DNA of 64,000 bases, taken from NCBI RefSeq assembly GCF_003460505.1, contig NZ_QTVG01000006.1, forward strand, positions 1-64,000. The letters are read 5' to 3'. A program made the translations under genes and the position numbers. The notes under the pieces were generated by a model. The model made no database searches. It worked only from the letters and a program-made list of their open reading frames with translations, and had not been told where the DNA came from. This stretch comes from Eubacterium sp. AF36-5BH (GTDB lineage Bacteria; Bacillota; Clostridia; Lachnospirales; Lachnospiraceae). Positions 19,055 to 28,667 of this stretch are shown in pieces (position 1 is the first letter of the stretch; each line of letters begins with the position of its first letter).

Positions 19055-19978
19055 GTGAAGAAATTATATGGTAATAAACTTGTAATTTTAAGCTTAGTAT
19101 TGCCAGGGCTGTTATTATTTGTTTTTGCAATATTAGCACCTATATGTTTAAGTGTGTACTATGGTTTTACAGACTATTCAGGAATGGGAACAGCAGATTT
19201 TATCGGCTTGGCAAATTATAAAGAATTATTGCACGATAAGGCATTTGCAATATCACTTAGAAACTCTTTGTTATTAGCAATTGGTTTTATCTGCATACAG
19301 CATCCACTTGCCATGATTGTAGCAGCAGTATTAGATAAACTTGGAGGAAAAGGGGAAAATTTCTTTAGATGCGTTTACTTCATTCCAAATGTAATTTCTG
19401 TTGCGGTAATTGCTTACCTTTGGAAATTTATTTACAATCCTGACTTTGGGTTATTGAACAACATAATTAAAGCATTTGGCGGAAAAGGTGACATAAACTG
19501 GTTCGGCACGGACACAGCTATTTGGTCAGTGCTTATAGTATTAATCTGGCATGGATTTGGTTGGGGAATGTTAATTTACTACACAGGAATTAAAAACATT
19601 GATCCTACTTTATATGAAGCAGCCGCTATTGATGGAGCTTCACAAACACAGACATTTTTAAGAATAACACTTCCATTAATGAAGCCGGTTATTCAGGTAA
19701 ACGTAACAATGGCGGTTATTTCAGCTTTAAAACAGATGGAAACAGTATATTTGTTGACAAACGGTGGACCTGGAAACAGCACACAGTTTGCTGCAAACTA
19801 TTTATACCAGCAGGCGTTTAAAGCTTTCAAATACGGATATGGTAATGCCATTGGTGTTGTATTCATTATTATCTGTTTAATAGTTACAGTGCTTTTGAAT
19901 AAAGTATTTGAAGACAAAGATGTTGCAAAGTTAAAAAGACAACAAAGACAGAGAATAAGAAAGGTAAGGGAGGTATAG
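19055..19978 (+). CDS. Sugar ABC transporter permease (MalF/UgpA type)
   Basis: 307 aa with six hydrophobic segments. Start GTG at 19055, preceded by GGGGAAGGAG. The ATPase-contact EAA loop is YEAAAIDGASQTQTFLRITLP. It forms the membrane channel with the next permease. One base separates its stop from the ATG of the next gene, so the two are translationally coupled. Confidence 0.93.
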   Translation: MKKLYGNKLVILSLVLPGLLLFVFAILAPICLSVYYGFTDYSGMGTADFIGLANYKELLHDKAFAISLRNSLLLAIGFICIQHPLAMIVAAVLDKLGGKGENFFRCVYFIPNVISVAVIAYLWKFIYNPDFGLLNNIIKAFGGKGDINWFGTDTAIWSVLIVLIWHGFGWGMLIYYTGIKNIDPTLYEAAAIDGASQTQTFLRITLPLMKPVIQVNVTMAVISALKQMETVYLLTNGGPGNSTQFAANYLYQQAFKAFKYGYGNAIGVVFIIICLIVTVLLNKVFEDKDVAKLKRQQRQRIRKVREV

Positions 19979-19979
19979 T

Positions 19980-20825
19980 ATGAAGACAGCAGGAAAGAAA
20001 CAGAAAAAAATCACAAAACCTATTTTGTGGATTGTGCTGATTATAATAGCAATTATACAGATATTCCCTCTTATCTGGCTTATAGATTTTTCATTGGCGA
20101 GCAGCAATGAAATGTTTACAAGTGGACTTTTAATCATACCGAAAAAAATACAATGGGGAAATTATGTAAAAGCTTTTGTAGATGGACACTTCCTATTATA
20201 TTTCAAAAATAGTATACTTATAAATGTGCTTGCGGTAGTAATAGTAGTTTTAGTATCCATAATGACAGCATTCGCCTGTAGAAGAATGCGCTGGAGACTT
20301 AGCGGTTTTACTAAAACATTATTATTAATGGGAATGATGATTCCTATTCACGCAACACTGCTTCCAAACTATAAGATATATAGTCAGTTGGGATTAACCG
20401 ATACTATTTGGGCATTGCTTATTCCTTATGTAGCATTCTCATTGCCACAGGGATTATTCTTAATGACAAGTTTTATTGACCAGATACCATTAGAATTAGA
20501 AGAAGCCGCTATTATGGACGGTTGTGGTATTTACAGAATTATTTTTAGAATAATAACACCTATGTTAAAACCATCAATTGCAACAGTTGCGATTATGGCA
20601 TTCCTTAACAACTGGAATGAATTCATGATGGCTAGTACATATTTAAGTTCACCAAAATGGAAAACACTTCCATTCTCGGTGTTAGAATTTACAGGGCAGT
20701 ATTCTTCTAACTATGCTGTACAGTTTGCGGTTATGGCATTAACAGCAGCGCCGGCAGTAATTGTCTATATTATCTTAAATAAGCATATCACAAAGGGTGT
20801 AGCTATGGGAGCCGTTAAGGGTTAA
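19980..20825 (+). CDS. Sugar ABC transporter permease (MalG/UgpE type)
   Basis: 281 aa with six hydrophobic segments and a basic N-terminus. The EAA loop is LEEAAIMDGCGIYRIIFRIITP; the C-terminal FMMASTYLSSPKWKTLPF region is typical of MalG-type permeases. GGGAGG, six bases before the ATG, lies within the end of the previous gene. Together with 17648-19978 it forms a complete importer apart from the ATPase. Confidence 0.93.
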   Translation: MKTAGKKQKKITKPILWIVLIIIAIIQIFPLIWLIDFSLASSNEMFTSGLLIIPKKIQWGNYVKAFVDGHFLLYFKNSILINVLAVVIVVLVSIMTAFACRRMRWRLSGFTKTLLLMGMMIPIHATLLPNYKIYSQLGLTDTIWALLIPYVAFSLPQGLFLMTSFIDQIPLELEEAAIMDGCGIYRIIFRIITPMLKPSIATVAIMAFLNNWNEFMMASTYLSSPKWKTLPFSVLEFTGQYSSNYAVQFAVMALTAAPAVIVYIILNKHITKGVAMGAVKG

Positions 20826-20906
20826 AGATATTATAATAATGTTCCGATGAACGTTAAGCTATCTAAAGTCTAAAATTTTAGATGATATAGCGAGGGAAGA
20901 AACAAT

Positions 20907-22718
20907 ATGAAAAGATTAAAGCAGTGGGTCAGCAAACTAAGTGTAAAGAAAAAGTTGATTTTTTATGGGTATTTAATTATAACCCCTGTTTTAGTAGCAG
21001 TATGTATTGTACTTGTAATTTACAATTACAATAATCAAATTAACAAAGTATTAGAAAAAGACATATCAGGCATTAATACACTATCGGAAAGTATTAATGT
21101 GTTACAAACGGAAATAAAAGATTTCTCAACGTATATATGCATTAATGGCGATATTAATGCACTCCTAAAGACTACTGATTGTAGTAGCAAAAATCAAAAT
21201 GCAAAGTTGTGGCTTGAAGAGGCACCGATGCAGATAATTCAGGACATGATGGCTATAAAAGGAAACATTCGTACAGTAGCTATCTATCCTGAAAATGGGA
21301 TAAGATCATATTTAAGATGTATGGATGGAAGTTCATATATTGCTAACAAAAAGACAGTACAAAGTACAAAAACATATAAAGATGTTTTTACAAAATGTGA
21401 AAACGGTATGATGTGGAAAAGTGTCAGCAAAGGTTACGGAGATACTTTTTCAACCAATCGTTCAGATAAGATCGTATTGTATAGAAAAATAGTGGATCTT
21501 GCTCATAATAAAAATTTAGGTTACCTTGTTATTGGTACTAATAAGGAGCCTTTCACCAGACTATGCGAAAGCATAGTTGATGGTGATGAAACAGGTATTG
21601 TGGTCATTGACAAAAACGGTGGTGAAATAGCCGGTGCCGGAAAAATCAATAAAGATGTACACAAATATCTATTAAGCAAGAAATTTGTTAATCAGAAATA
21701 CAATACTAGAGAAGAACATTTTTCATACAGGAATTATGAAATAATATGTAGTCAAATGGGATTAAACTCAAGTATTATCTGTAAGGTAGTTCCAAAGTAT
21801 AGCATGCAGATGCAGGCTTATGACATAGCATACATGCCTATTTTACTTTTAGTTGGAATGCTTGCAGGTCTATTGCCATTGTTGGTGATTATTTCTAATA
21901 TTTTCACAAAGCCTTTAAGACAGGTGAGTGAAGCCATTAGAAAATTTGCCAAAGGTGATTTTAATCAGCAGGTGGGAGTATCTACAAGTGATGAAATCGG
22001 TGAAGTGGCAAGGTGTTTTAACAAAATGGTTGGAGATATAGAAAAATTAATTAACGAAAACTATGTAATAACTCTGAAAGAAAAAGAAAGTGAGTTAGCA
22101 GCACTACAATCTCAAATCAACCCCCATTTTTTGTATAACACATTGGATTCATTGTATTGGCAGGCAACGGAAGCCGGAGATGATGATATAGCAGAAAGCG
22201 TTTACGCATTGTCCCAGTTGTTCAAATTGGTTTTAAGCAAAGGACAAGGTGTAATAACTGTAGGTCAGGAAATAGAACTGGTAGCCAGATATTTGCAAAT
22301 TCAAAAAATGAGATTTTCAAAGCGACTAAATTATAACATTAGTGTTGATGAAAACATTAATAAAGCAAAAATTCCAAAGCTTATTATTCAGCCTTTTGTT
22401 GAAAATGCAATTGTACATGGTTTTGAAAATGTAAGTAAACCATGTGAATTAAATCTTTCAGGAAAAAGAGAAGGAGAATTCTTACATTTTGAAATAGAAG
22501 ATACGGGAATTGGAATGAGCAAGGACCAGATACAGGAAATCTGGAAACAGGAAACAGACAAATATGCAAAGCAAAGAATTGGTCGATATGCTATTAAAAA
22601 CATAAAAGAGAGACTTGAATTAAAATATGGAGATAATTTTAAATTAGAAATTAATAGTAAAATCGGAGTTGGAACAACGGTAATTTTGATATTGCCTTAT
22701 GAAGGGGAGGAAGTATAG
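20907..22718 (+). CDS. YesM-type sensor histidine kinase
   Basis: 603 aa. A transmembrane segment near 15-40 and a second near 305-330 enclose an extracytoplasmic sensing region (dCache-like). A HAMP linker follows (KPLRQVSEAIRKFAKGDF), then the YesM-type His box LQSQINPHFLYNTLDSLYW and an HATPase domain with QPFVENAIVHGFE and DTGIGM. Its stop overlaps the first base of the response-regulator gene. Such kinases usually sense sugars or binding proteins at the outer face and switch on the adjacent glycan genes. Confidence 0.94.
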   Translation: MKRLKQWVSKLSVKKKLIFYGYLIITPVLVAVCIVLVIYNYNNQINKVLEKDISGINTLSESINVLQTEIKDFSTYICINGDINALLKTTDCSSKNQNAKLWLEEAPMQIIQDMMAIKGNIRTVAIYPENGIRSYLRCMDGSSYIANKKTVQSTKTYKDVFTKCENGMMWKSVSKGYGDTFSTNRSDKIVLYRKIVDLAHNKNLGYLVIGTNKEPFTRLCESIVDGDETGIVVIDKNGGEIAGAGKINKDVHKYLLSKKFVNQKYNTREEHFSYRNYEIICSQMGLNSSIICKVVPKYSMQMQAYDIAYMPILLLVGMLAGLLPLLVIISNIFTKPLRQVSEAIRKFAKGDFNQQVGVSTSDEIGEVARCFNKMVGDIEKLINENYVITLKEKESELAALQSQINPHFLYNTLDSLYWQATEAGDDDIAESVYALSQLFKLVLSKGQGVITVGQEIELVARYLQIQKMRFSKRLNYNISVDENINKAKIPKLIIQPFVENAIVHGFENVSKPCELNLSGKREGEFLHFEIEDTGIGMSKDQIQEIWKQETDKYAKQRIGRYAIKNIKERLELKYGDNFKLEINSKIGVGTTVILILPYEGEEV

Positions 22719-23467
22719 TGTCAGTAAAATTATTAGTAGCTGATGATGAAGATACAATAAGACGAGGAGTTGTAAAATACTTACAGTTGCACACAGACAG
22801 GTTTGACAAAATATATGAGGCAGAAAACGGACAGGAAGCTATAGACGCTGTATTAAAGTTTCAGCCGGATATGATTTTGTTAGATGTGCAGATGCCATTA
22901 AAAAACGGAATTGAAGTAATGAAAGAAGCTATAAAGGCAGGACTTAATCCAGTAATTATAATACTAAGTGGATATGATGAATTTAAGTATGCACAGCAGG
23001 CATTAAAGTATGGAGCAAAAGAATATTTGCTTAAACCTACAAGAGCAACAGACATCTTAGAGTGTCTTAACAGATTGGCAGATAAGTATATTGGAAAAGA
23101 AGAAAAAATTAAGATAACCGGAGAAGGGAAGCAGACAAATCATTTAGTAAATCAGGCTTTTGAATATATTGCTGAAAACTATGCTGAAAATTTATCGCTT
23201 GCAGAAGTGGCAGAACAGCTTGGAATATCAGGAGGATATTTGTCATCTTTATTTAATCAGAACGTACATTGTGGTTTCGTGGATTATATCAATACTGTTC
23301 GTGTGGACAGGGCATGTTGCTATTTGGAACAGGATTATTTGAAAACATATGAGATTGCATACAAAGTTGGATTTAATGATGAAAAATATTTCTCAAAAGT
23401 CTTTAAGAAAATAAAAGGTGTTTCCCCAAAGCAGTATAGAATTGGCAAAAGAGAGGGGCTTGTATAG
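22718..23467 (+). CDS. YesN-type response regulator with AraC DNA-binding domain
   Basis: 249 aa, starting with GTG overlapping the kinase stop, ribosome site GGGGAGGAAG. The receiver domain (1-120) has VADDED, the phospho-acceptor in LLDVQMPLKNG and the conserved Lys in LLKPT. The C-terminal 100 residues are AraC-type: LAEVAEQLGISGGYLSSLFNQ and YEIAYKVGFNDEKYFSKVFKK. It is half the size of large YesN proteins because it lacks the middle region. Likely regulator of the ABC importer and GH30 genes. Confidence 0.94.
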   Translation: MSVKLLVADDEDTIRRGVVKYLQLHTDRFDKIYEAENGQEAIDAVLKFQPDMILLDVQMPLKNGIEVMKEAIKAGLNPVIIILSGYDEFKYAQQALKYGAKEYLLKPTRATDILECLNRLADKYIGKEEKIKITGEGKQTNHLVNQAFEYIAENYAENLSLAEVAEQLGISGGYLSSLFNQNVHCGFVDYINTVRVDRACCYLEQDYLKTYEIAYKVGFNDEKYFSKVFKKIKGVSPKQYRIGKREGLV

Positions 23468-23495
23468 AAATTAAGATAACGGAACGGAGATAATT

Positions 23496-24833
23496 ATGAA
23501 ATTAAATTTAATAACAACTACATATAAGGATAATGTAAAGAAAACAGTAAATGAAAATATTACTTTTATTAAAGATGATGAAAGGGAAAATGAATTAATT
23601 AACTTATATCCTGAAGTTGAGTACCAACAGGTAGAAGGATTCGGTGGAGCTTTAACAGATTCAGCAGGATATGTTTATTCATTAATGGATGATGAACAGA
23701 AGAAAGAAATGATATTAAACTATTTTGGAAAAGATAACATGAAATATGATTTAGTTCGAATTCCAATTGACAGTTGTGATTTCTCTTTGGAGCATTACGA
23801 GGCTGATTCAGATGAAGCAGATGAGAACTTTAATAAGTTCTCCTTTGAGAGGGTAGAAAAATATATTATACCGCTGTTAGATGATGTGGAAGAGAAGTAT
23901 GAAGAAAAGATTGAAATTATGTTATCACCATGGAGCCCACCGGTTTATATGAAAACAAATGGAGACAGAAATTATGGTGGCAAGCTAAAAAAGGAATATA
24001 CAAAACGTTGGGCAGATTATATTTGCAGATACATTGAAGAGTACAGAAGCAGAGGCTATAAAGTAACAAAGCTTACAATGCAAAATGAACCTAAGGCTGT
24101 CCAAACCTGGGACTCATGTATATATACAGCGCAGGAGCAGAAAGAATTTTTGAAAAAATATATGTGGCCGGCATTAGTGGAACATAAGTTAGATGATATT
24201 GAAATCTATATTTGGGATCATAATAAAGAGCGAGCTTTTGAATGGGCTAATACAATTATTGATGAAGAAACAGACCATATGGTTGCTGGAATCGCGTTCC
24301 ATTGGTACAGCGGTGATCATTTTGAAGCTTTGCAGATGATTAAAGAAAAGTTTCCAAATAAGAAGTTACTTTTATCCGAGGCTTGTATTGAATACAGCAA
24401 ATTTGCAGCAACAGATTATTTGAAAAATGCGCAAAAGTATGCTCATGATATTATAGGAAACTTCAATAATGGCATGAACACATTTTTAGACTGGAACATT
24501 GTGTTAGATGAAATAGGTGGACCAAATCACGTAGGGAATTTCTGTGACGCACCATATTTATATGACACAAAAAATAAGAAGTTAATTGAAAGTAATATAT
24601 GTGGTCACTTGTGGCATTTTAGCCATTTTATTGAAAAAGGTGCAGTAAGAATTGGATTTACAAAATATACAGACAGGTTAGATGTTACTGCGTTTAAGAA
24701 AGATAATAAGATTGCAGTAGTAATGCTTAACAGAACAGAAGAAAAAATTCCTGCATACTTGAGATTAAATGGTTATTGCGCAGAAATGGAAGTGGAACCA
24801 AATGCAATTGCCACAGCAGTAATTGAAGAATAG
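23496..24833 (+). CDS. Glycoside hydrolase family 30, cytoplasmic
   Basis: 445 aa without a signal peptide. The N-terminal VEGFGGALTDSAGYV and LVRIPIDSCDFSL are typical of GH30 (glucosylceramidase-like). The probable acid/base Glu is in TMQNEPKAVQTW (about residue 196), and the nucleophile Glu in LLLSEACIEY (about 295). MLSPWSPPVYMKTNG lines the active site. A C-terminal beta domain covers about 380-445. Activities in the family include beta-glucosidase, beta-1,6-glucanase and xylanase; without a search I cannot choose. Its intracellular location suggests that it cleaves an oligosaccharide imported by the preceding ABC genes. A terminator follows at 24845-24888. Confidence 0.9.
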   Translation: MKLNLITTTYKDNVKKTVNENITFIKDDERENELINLYPEVEYQQVEGFGGALTDSAGYVYSLMDDEQKKEMILNYFGKDNMKYDLVRIPIDSCDFSLEHYEADSDEADENFNKFSFERVEKYIIPLLDDVEEKYEEKIEIMLSPWSPPVYMKTNGDRNYGGKLKKEYTKRWADYICRYIEEYRSRGYKVTKLTMQNEPKAVQTWDSCIYTAQEQKEFLKKYMWPALVEHKLDDIEIYIWDHNKERAFEWANTIIDEETDHMVAGIAFHWYSGDHFEALQMIKEKFPNKKLLLSEACIEYSKFAATDYLKNAQKYAHDIIGNFNNGMNTFLDWNIVLDEIGGPNHVGNFCDAPYLYDTKNKKLIESNICGHLWHFSHFIEKGAVRIGFTKYTDRLDVTAFKKDNKIAVVMLNRTEEKIPAYLRLNGYCAEMEVEPNAIATAVIEE

Positions 24834-24844
24834 AATAGTATAAG

Positions 24845-24888
24845 AAATATAGCTATAGTTACAGTATGAAAAAACTGTAGCTATATTT
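24845..24888 (+). terminator. Terminator of the GH30 gene
   Basis: AAATATAGCTA...CAGT pairs with ACTGTAGCTATATTT, with a small bulge, followed by T-rich sequence. Confidence 0.7.
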
Positions 24889-24928
24889 TTTGCGATAAGA
24901 TAATACATAACATAATGAAAATTAAAAG

Positions 24929-24960
24929 AATAAGGGCTGCCAATTAGTGGCAGTCTTATT
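24929..24960 (-). terminator. Terminator at the end of the Crp/Fnr gene
   Basis: AATAAGGGCTGCCA and GGCAGTCTTATT form a hairpin that overlaps the stop codon of the leftward gene (24956-24958). On the minus strand it is followed by a T-rich stretch. Confidence 0.65.
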
Positions 24961-25627
24961 CCTTTAGTTTAAATTGATTTTTATGAAATTCAATCATACC
25001 TTCATCTCTCATCTTACAAAGCTCCTTAGACAAGGCACTTCTATCCAAATTAAGAAAATCAGCAAGCTGTTGCCTGTTAAATGGAATTGAAAATTCATTA
25101 CTTTTGTTAATCATAACCTGTTGGGAAAAGTAGATTGAAAGTCTTTCCCGTATGGTTTTAGGTGCAGTACAAAAACTTCTATTTGATAAAATAATATTTT
25201 TGTTTGTAGCAATTAACAGAAGATTTTTTTGGATTTTAAACTGCCATGAGTAAGACTGATAAATTTCTTCCAGCAATACGTTCAAATTAAAAAATACAAC
25301 AGTAGAATTTTCGGCAGCTACGGCATCTACTAACATAGGAGATTTTGTGTATCCGTATGATTCTGCAAAAGCCTGTCCTTTTTCAACAACACTAAGAATA
25401 CTACGATTGCCCCACAAATCATTACTTTCAATAAAAACCTGTCCTTTTACTACAATTCCCATTCTTGAAACAACATCGCCGGTGTGAAAAATAATATTGC
25501 CTTTAGGAAAAAACTTTTCAGAAAAAGCCCCAAGATTGTTTAATTCCTGCAACTCGTCAATAGTGACATTTTTGAAAAATTTTAATTTTGATATATCGTT
25601 TAAAAATTTTAAATTAGATAATTTCAT
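24956..25627 (-). CDS. Crp/Fnr family transcriptional regulator, probably nitrosative-stress type
   Basis: 223 aa. Residues about 10-120 form a cyclic-nucleotide-like sensor domain (FSEKFFPKGNIIFHTGDVVSRMGIV is the glycine-rich barrel start). The winged helix at about 150-223 has RQQLADFLNLDRSALSKEL as recognition helix. No Fnr-type cysteine cluster is visible near the N-terminus. It is divergent from the ferredoxin-like/hcp genes. This context is that of HcpR-type regulators, which respond to nitric oxide and control hcp; the assignment is by context only. Confidence 0.85.
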   Translation of the reverse strand: MKLSNLKFLNDISKLKFFKNVTIDELQELNNLGAFSEKFFPKGNIIFHTGDVVSRMGIVVKGQVFIESNDLWGNRSILSVVEKGQAFAESYGYTKSPMLVDAVAAENSTVVFFNLNVLLEEIYQSYSWQFKIQKNLLLIATNKNIILSNRSFCTAPKTIRERLSIYFSQQVMINKSNEFSIPFNRQQLADFLNLDRSALSKELCKMRDEGMIEFHKNQFKLKE

Positions 25628-25658
25628 ATAATAAATCCTTTTAAAAAAAGTTTAAAAA

Positions 25659-25676
25659 ACGTGGTTATAACAACGT
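25659..25676. promoter_or_regulatory. Candidate Crp/Fnr operator
   Basis: ACGTGGTTATAACAACGT is an 18-bp palindrome with one mismatched pair, 32 bases upstream of the regulator start and about 180 bases upstream of the divergent gene. The symmetry and position suit an autoregulatory dimer site. The rest of 25677-25853 shows nothing definite. Confidence 0.5.
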
Positions 25677-25853
25677 AAATAATAATTTCATTCTAATATA
25701 ATAACCATTGTAAAGCAACAAATACATTAAAACAAAAATAAAAAGAACGCAAAACAAATTGCTTATGGAAATTCAAATTTGCGTAGGAGCTTGTGAGAAA
25801 AGTTTAATTGCAAAATAAGGATTAAAAATTACAAATTATATTAGGAGGTTGTA

Positions 25854-26636
25854 ATGATTAGAAAGATTATACACATTGATGAGGAAAAATGTAATGGATG
25901 CGGAGCCTGTGCTACAGCCTGTCACGAAGGTGCAATTGGCATGGTTAATGGAAAGGCAAAACTGCTTAGAGATGATTACTGTGACGGATTGGGGGATTGC
26001 CTACCATCATGTCCAACAGGTGCCATAACATTTGTAGAGCGCGAGGCAAAGGCTTATGACCATGAGGCAGTTATGGAAAATATGAAGAAGAAAAAAACAG
26101 AACAGTCTGAAAACCAAAGTGGTTGCCCTGGTAGTAGAATGAAAGTTTTGAATCATAGTAATACAGAAAAAGTTCAATCTGAGAAACACAGTGGCTGTCC
26201 CGGAAGCAGAATGAGAGAATTGAACAATAATGAAAATAACGAAGAAATTGTCACTTCTTACGGAAAGCAACAGTCAAGACTAGGACAGTGGCCATGTCAG
26301 ATTAAGCTGGTTCCTATTAATGCCCCATATTTTGACGGCGCAAAACTTTTAATCGCAGCGGATTGTACAGCCTATGCTTACGCTAACATTCATGAAGAGT
26401 TTATGAAAGGAAAAATAACTCTCATTGGCTGTCCGAAACTTGATGAGGTGGATTATAGCGAAAAGCTTACAGAGATAATTAAACAAAATAATATTCAGGA
26501 AGTAACCATTATTAGAATGGAGGTTCCATGTTGTGGTGGCTTGGAAATGGCTGCAAAAAATGCTCTTCAAAACAGTGGGAAATTCATTCCATGGAGAGTT
26601 GTAACAGTATCAATTAATGGAGAAATACTTGATTAA
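25854..26636 (+). CDS. Ferredoxin-like 4Fe-4S protein of the hcp cluster
   Basis: 260 aa. The N-terminal 65 residues resemble a two-cluster ferredoxin: CNGCGACATACHEGAI (first cluster) and CDGLGDCLPSCPTGAI (second). Two copies of SGCPGSRM, each after a Glu/Gln/Lys-rich stretch, lie at about residues 85-125 and form a repeated Cys-containing linker. The remaining part (about 135-260) has further cysteines, among them GCPKLDEVDY and EVPCCGG. Genes of this kind sit beside hcp in Clostridia, and it may deliver electrons to Hcp. AGGAGG lies 5 bases before the ATG. Confidence 0.85.
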   Translation: MIRKIIHIDEEKCNGCGACATACHEGAIGMVNGKAKLLRDDYCDGLGDCLPSCPTGAITFVEREAKAYDHEAVMENMKKKKTEQSENQSGCPGSRMKVLNHSNTEKVQSEKHSGCPGSRMRELNNNENNEEIVTSYGKQQSRLGQWPCQIKLVPINAPYFDGAKLLIAADCTAYAYANIHEEFMKGKITLIGCPKLDEVDYSEKLTEIIKQNNIQEVTIIRMEVPCCGGLEMAAKNALQNSGKFIPWRVVTVSINGEILD

Positions 26637-26877
26637 AATTTCTTAATGAAAACTTAAATCAGCTGCGTATAAAATTGTATGCACATAATAAAAATAAGAA
26701 AATTAAAAATCATATGTTAGTAATAAAAACAGGAAAATCTTAAATTGCGTATAAGAAATAAAAACAGATAAATTTCAAATTGTGTAATAAGTTGAATACA
26801 CAATTTGTTTAACTAAAGAAATAATAACAAAAAAAGAAAATAATAAAAATATAATTAAAAACAGGAGAATGAGAAAA
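26637..26877 (+). promoter_or_regulatory. hcp upstream region with inverted and direct repeats
   Basis: An inverted repeat CAAATTGTGTA (26776-26786) / TACACAATTTG (26797-26807) has exact 11-bp arms 10 bases apart. An imperfect 35-bp direct repeat (AAAAACAG...AAATTGCGTATAAG and its relative) overlaps it at about 26727-26792. The inverted repeat lies some 70 bases before the hcp start and could be an operator or a leader hairpin. Confidence 0.5.
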
Positions 26878-28497
26878 ATGAGTAATACAAAAACAAATTT
26901 AGAAAACTTAAATAGCATGTTTTGCTTTCAGTGTGAGCAGACAGCAGGTTGTAGTGGTTGTACAAAGAGTATTGGTGTTTGCGGTAAAACAGCCAACACA
27001 GCCAACTTGCAGGACCAATTGACAGGTGCTTTGATTGGCTTGGCAAAGGCATGCGGCAATAATCAGAAAACAGAAAATACAGACAGAATTATTATCGAAG
27101 GTTTATTTACAACAGTTACAAACGTAAACTTTAATGACAATACTTTAGAGGAAATGATTGAAAAAGTTCATCAGGAAAAAGACAGAATTGTACCAGGCTG
27201 TGTTGCCTGTGTAGCCAGATGTGGAAATACAGATGATTACAATATGGAAGAATTATGGAATGCAGATGAAGACATTCGCTCATTAAAATCCCTTATATTG
27301 TTTGGAATTAGAGGTATGGCAGCATACGCATATCATGCATTAATGTTTGGGATGGAAGATAAGGAAGTAAACGACTTTTTCTACAGAGCTTTATCAGTAA
27401 TAAGCTATGACTTAGAAGGGGACAAGTTGTTAGAAACAGTATTGAAAGTTGGAGAAGTTAATTTAAAATGTATGGAACTTTTGGACAAGGCAAATACAAG
27501 TGCATATGGTTCTCCGGTTCCTACAAAGGTACCACTAACAATTGAAGCCGGTCCATTTATAATAATATCAGGTCACGATTTAAAAGACTTAGAATTATTG
27601 CTTAAGCAGACCGAAGGCAAGGGAATCAATATTTATACTCATGGCGAAATGTTACCGGCACATGGTTATCCTGAACTTAAAAAGTACAGCCACTTAAAAG
27701 GAAACTTTGGTACAGCATGGCAGAACCAGCAGAAAGAGTTTGATAATGTACCGGGACCAATTTTATTTACAACCAACTGCCTTATGCCTGTTAAGGAAAG
27801 CTACAGGGACAGAGTGTTTACAACAGAGGTTGTGTCATATCCAGAAATGGTACACGTTGGTGAAGATAAAGATTTTACACCTGTAATTGAGAAGGCTCTG
27901 GAACTAGGTGGCTATAGTGAAGACCACAAAATGACAGGTATAAATGGCGGTGAATTCGTAACAACAGGATTTGCTCACAACACTGTTTTATCAGTTGCTG
28001 ACAAGGTAATTGACGGTGTTAAGCAGGGTAAAATCAGTCACTTTTTCTTGGTAGGTGGTTGTGATGGTGCAAAAGTTGGTAGAAATTATTATACAGATTT
28101 TGTAAAACAAACACCTAAGGATTCAATTATTTTGACATTAGCTTGTGGAAAATACAGATTTAACGATTTAGATTTAGGTGACATAGATGGGCTACCAAGA
28201 ATAATGGATATGGGTCAGTGTAATGATGCCTATTCTGCAATTAAGGTAGCAATAGCATTAGCAGAAGCTTTTGAATGTGATGTTAATGAATTGCCATTGT
28301 CAATGGTATTGTCATGGTATGAGCAAAAGGCAGTTTGTATCTTACTAACATTGCTTCATTTGGGTATAAAAGATATTTTTCTGGGACCAACATTGCCGGC
28401 ATTTATTTCTCCTAACGTGTTGAAAATACTTGTAGACAATTACAATATATCACCAATTAGCACACCGGAAGAAGACTTAAAGAAAATTTTGGGATAA
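26878..28497 (+). CDS. hcp: Hydroxylamine reductase / hybrid-cluster protein
   Basis: 539 aa from the ATG at 26878, which has AGGAG ten bases upstream; the in-frame ATG at 26869 is only one base from that site and unlikely. The N-terminal cysteines are C16, C19, C25, C28 and C35 (MFCFQCEQTAGCSGC), the clostridial class with a [4Fe-4S] cluster. Hybrid-cluster ligand regions include GHDLKDL, TNCLMPV, GCDGAKVGR, LACGKYRF and DMGQCNDAYSA. It reduces hydroxylamine and, physiologically, nitric oxide, in the anaerobic nitrosative-stress response. It sits with a ferredoxin-like protein and a Crp/Fnr regulator. Confidence 0.96.
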   Translation: MSNTKTNLENLNSMFCFQCEQTAGCSGCTKSIGVCGKTANTANLQDQLTGALIGLAKACGNNQKTENTDRIIIEGLFTTVTNVNFNDNTLEEMIEKVHQEKDRIVPGCVACVARCGNTDDYNMEELWNADEDIRSLKSLILFGIRGMAAYAYHALMFGMEDKEVNDFFYRALSVISYDLEGDKLLETVLKVGEVNLKCMELLDKANTSAYGSPVPTKVPLTIEAGPFIIISGHDLKDLELLLKQTEGKGINIYTHGEMLPAHGYPELKKYSHLKGNFGTAWQNQQKEFDNVPGPILFTTNCLMPVKESYRDRVFTTEVVSYPEMVHVGEDKDFTPVIEKALELGGYSEDHKMTGINGGEFVTTGFAHNTVLSVADKVIDGVKQGKISHFFLVGGCDGAKVGRNYYTDFVKQTPKDSIILTLACGKYRFNDLDLGDIDGLPRIMDMGQCNDAYSAIKVAIALAEAFECDVNELPLSMVLSWYEQKAVCILLTLLHLGIKDIFLGPTLPAFISPNVLKILVDNYNISPISTPEEDLKKILG

Positions 28498-28593
28498 AAG
28501 TAAGTCAAATCGCAAATGTTGAAAATCAAAATCAGACAGAGCCGGAAAATGGTTAAAAAATAAATTTGTAATAATTGAAAGATAATTAAAAAT

Positions 28594-28661
28594 AAAAGTA
28601 CAACTATTTATGAAACATGATTTGCCAAGGAATGGCTGAACTCATAAATAGTTGTACTTTT
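28594..28661. terminator. Bidirectional terminator between hcp and the FAD oxidoreductase gene
   Basis: AAAAGTACAACTATTTATGA (28594-28613) and its exact complement (28642-28661), 28-nt loop, A/T tracts on both sides; the flanking genes converge on it. Confidence 0.88.
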
Positions 28662-28667
28662 TGTTTA

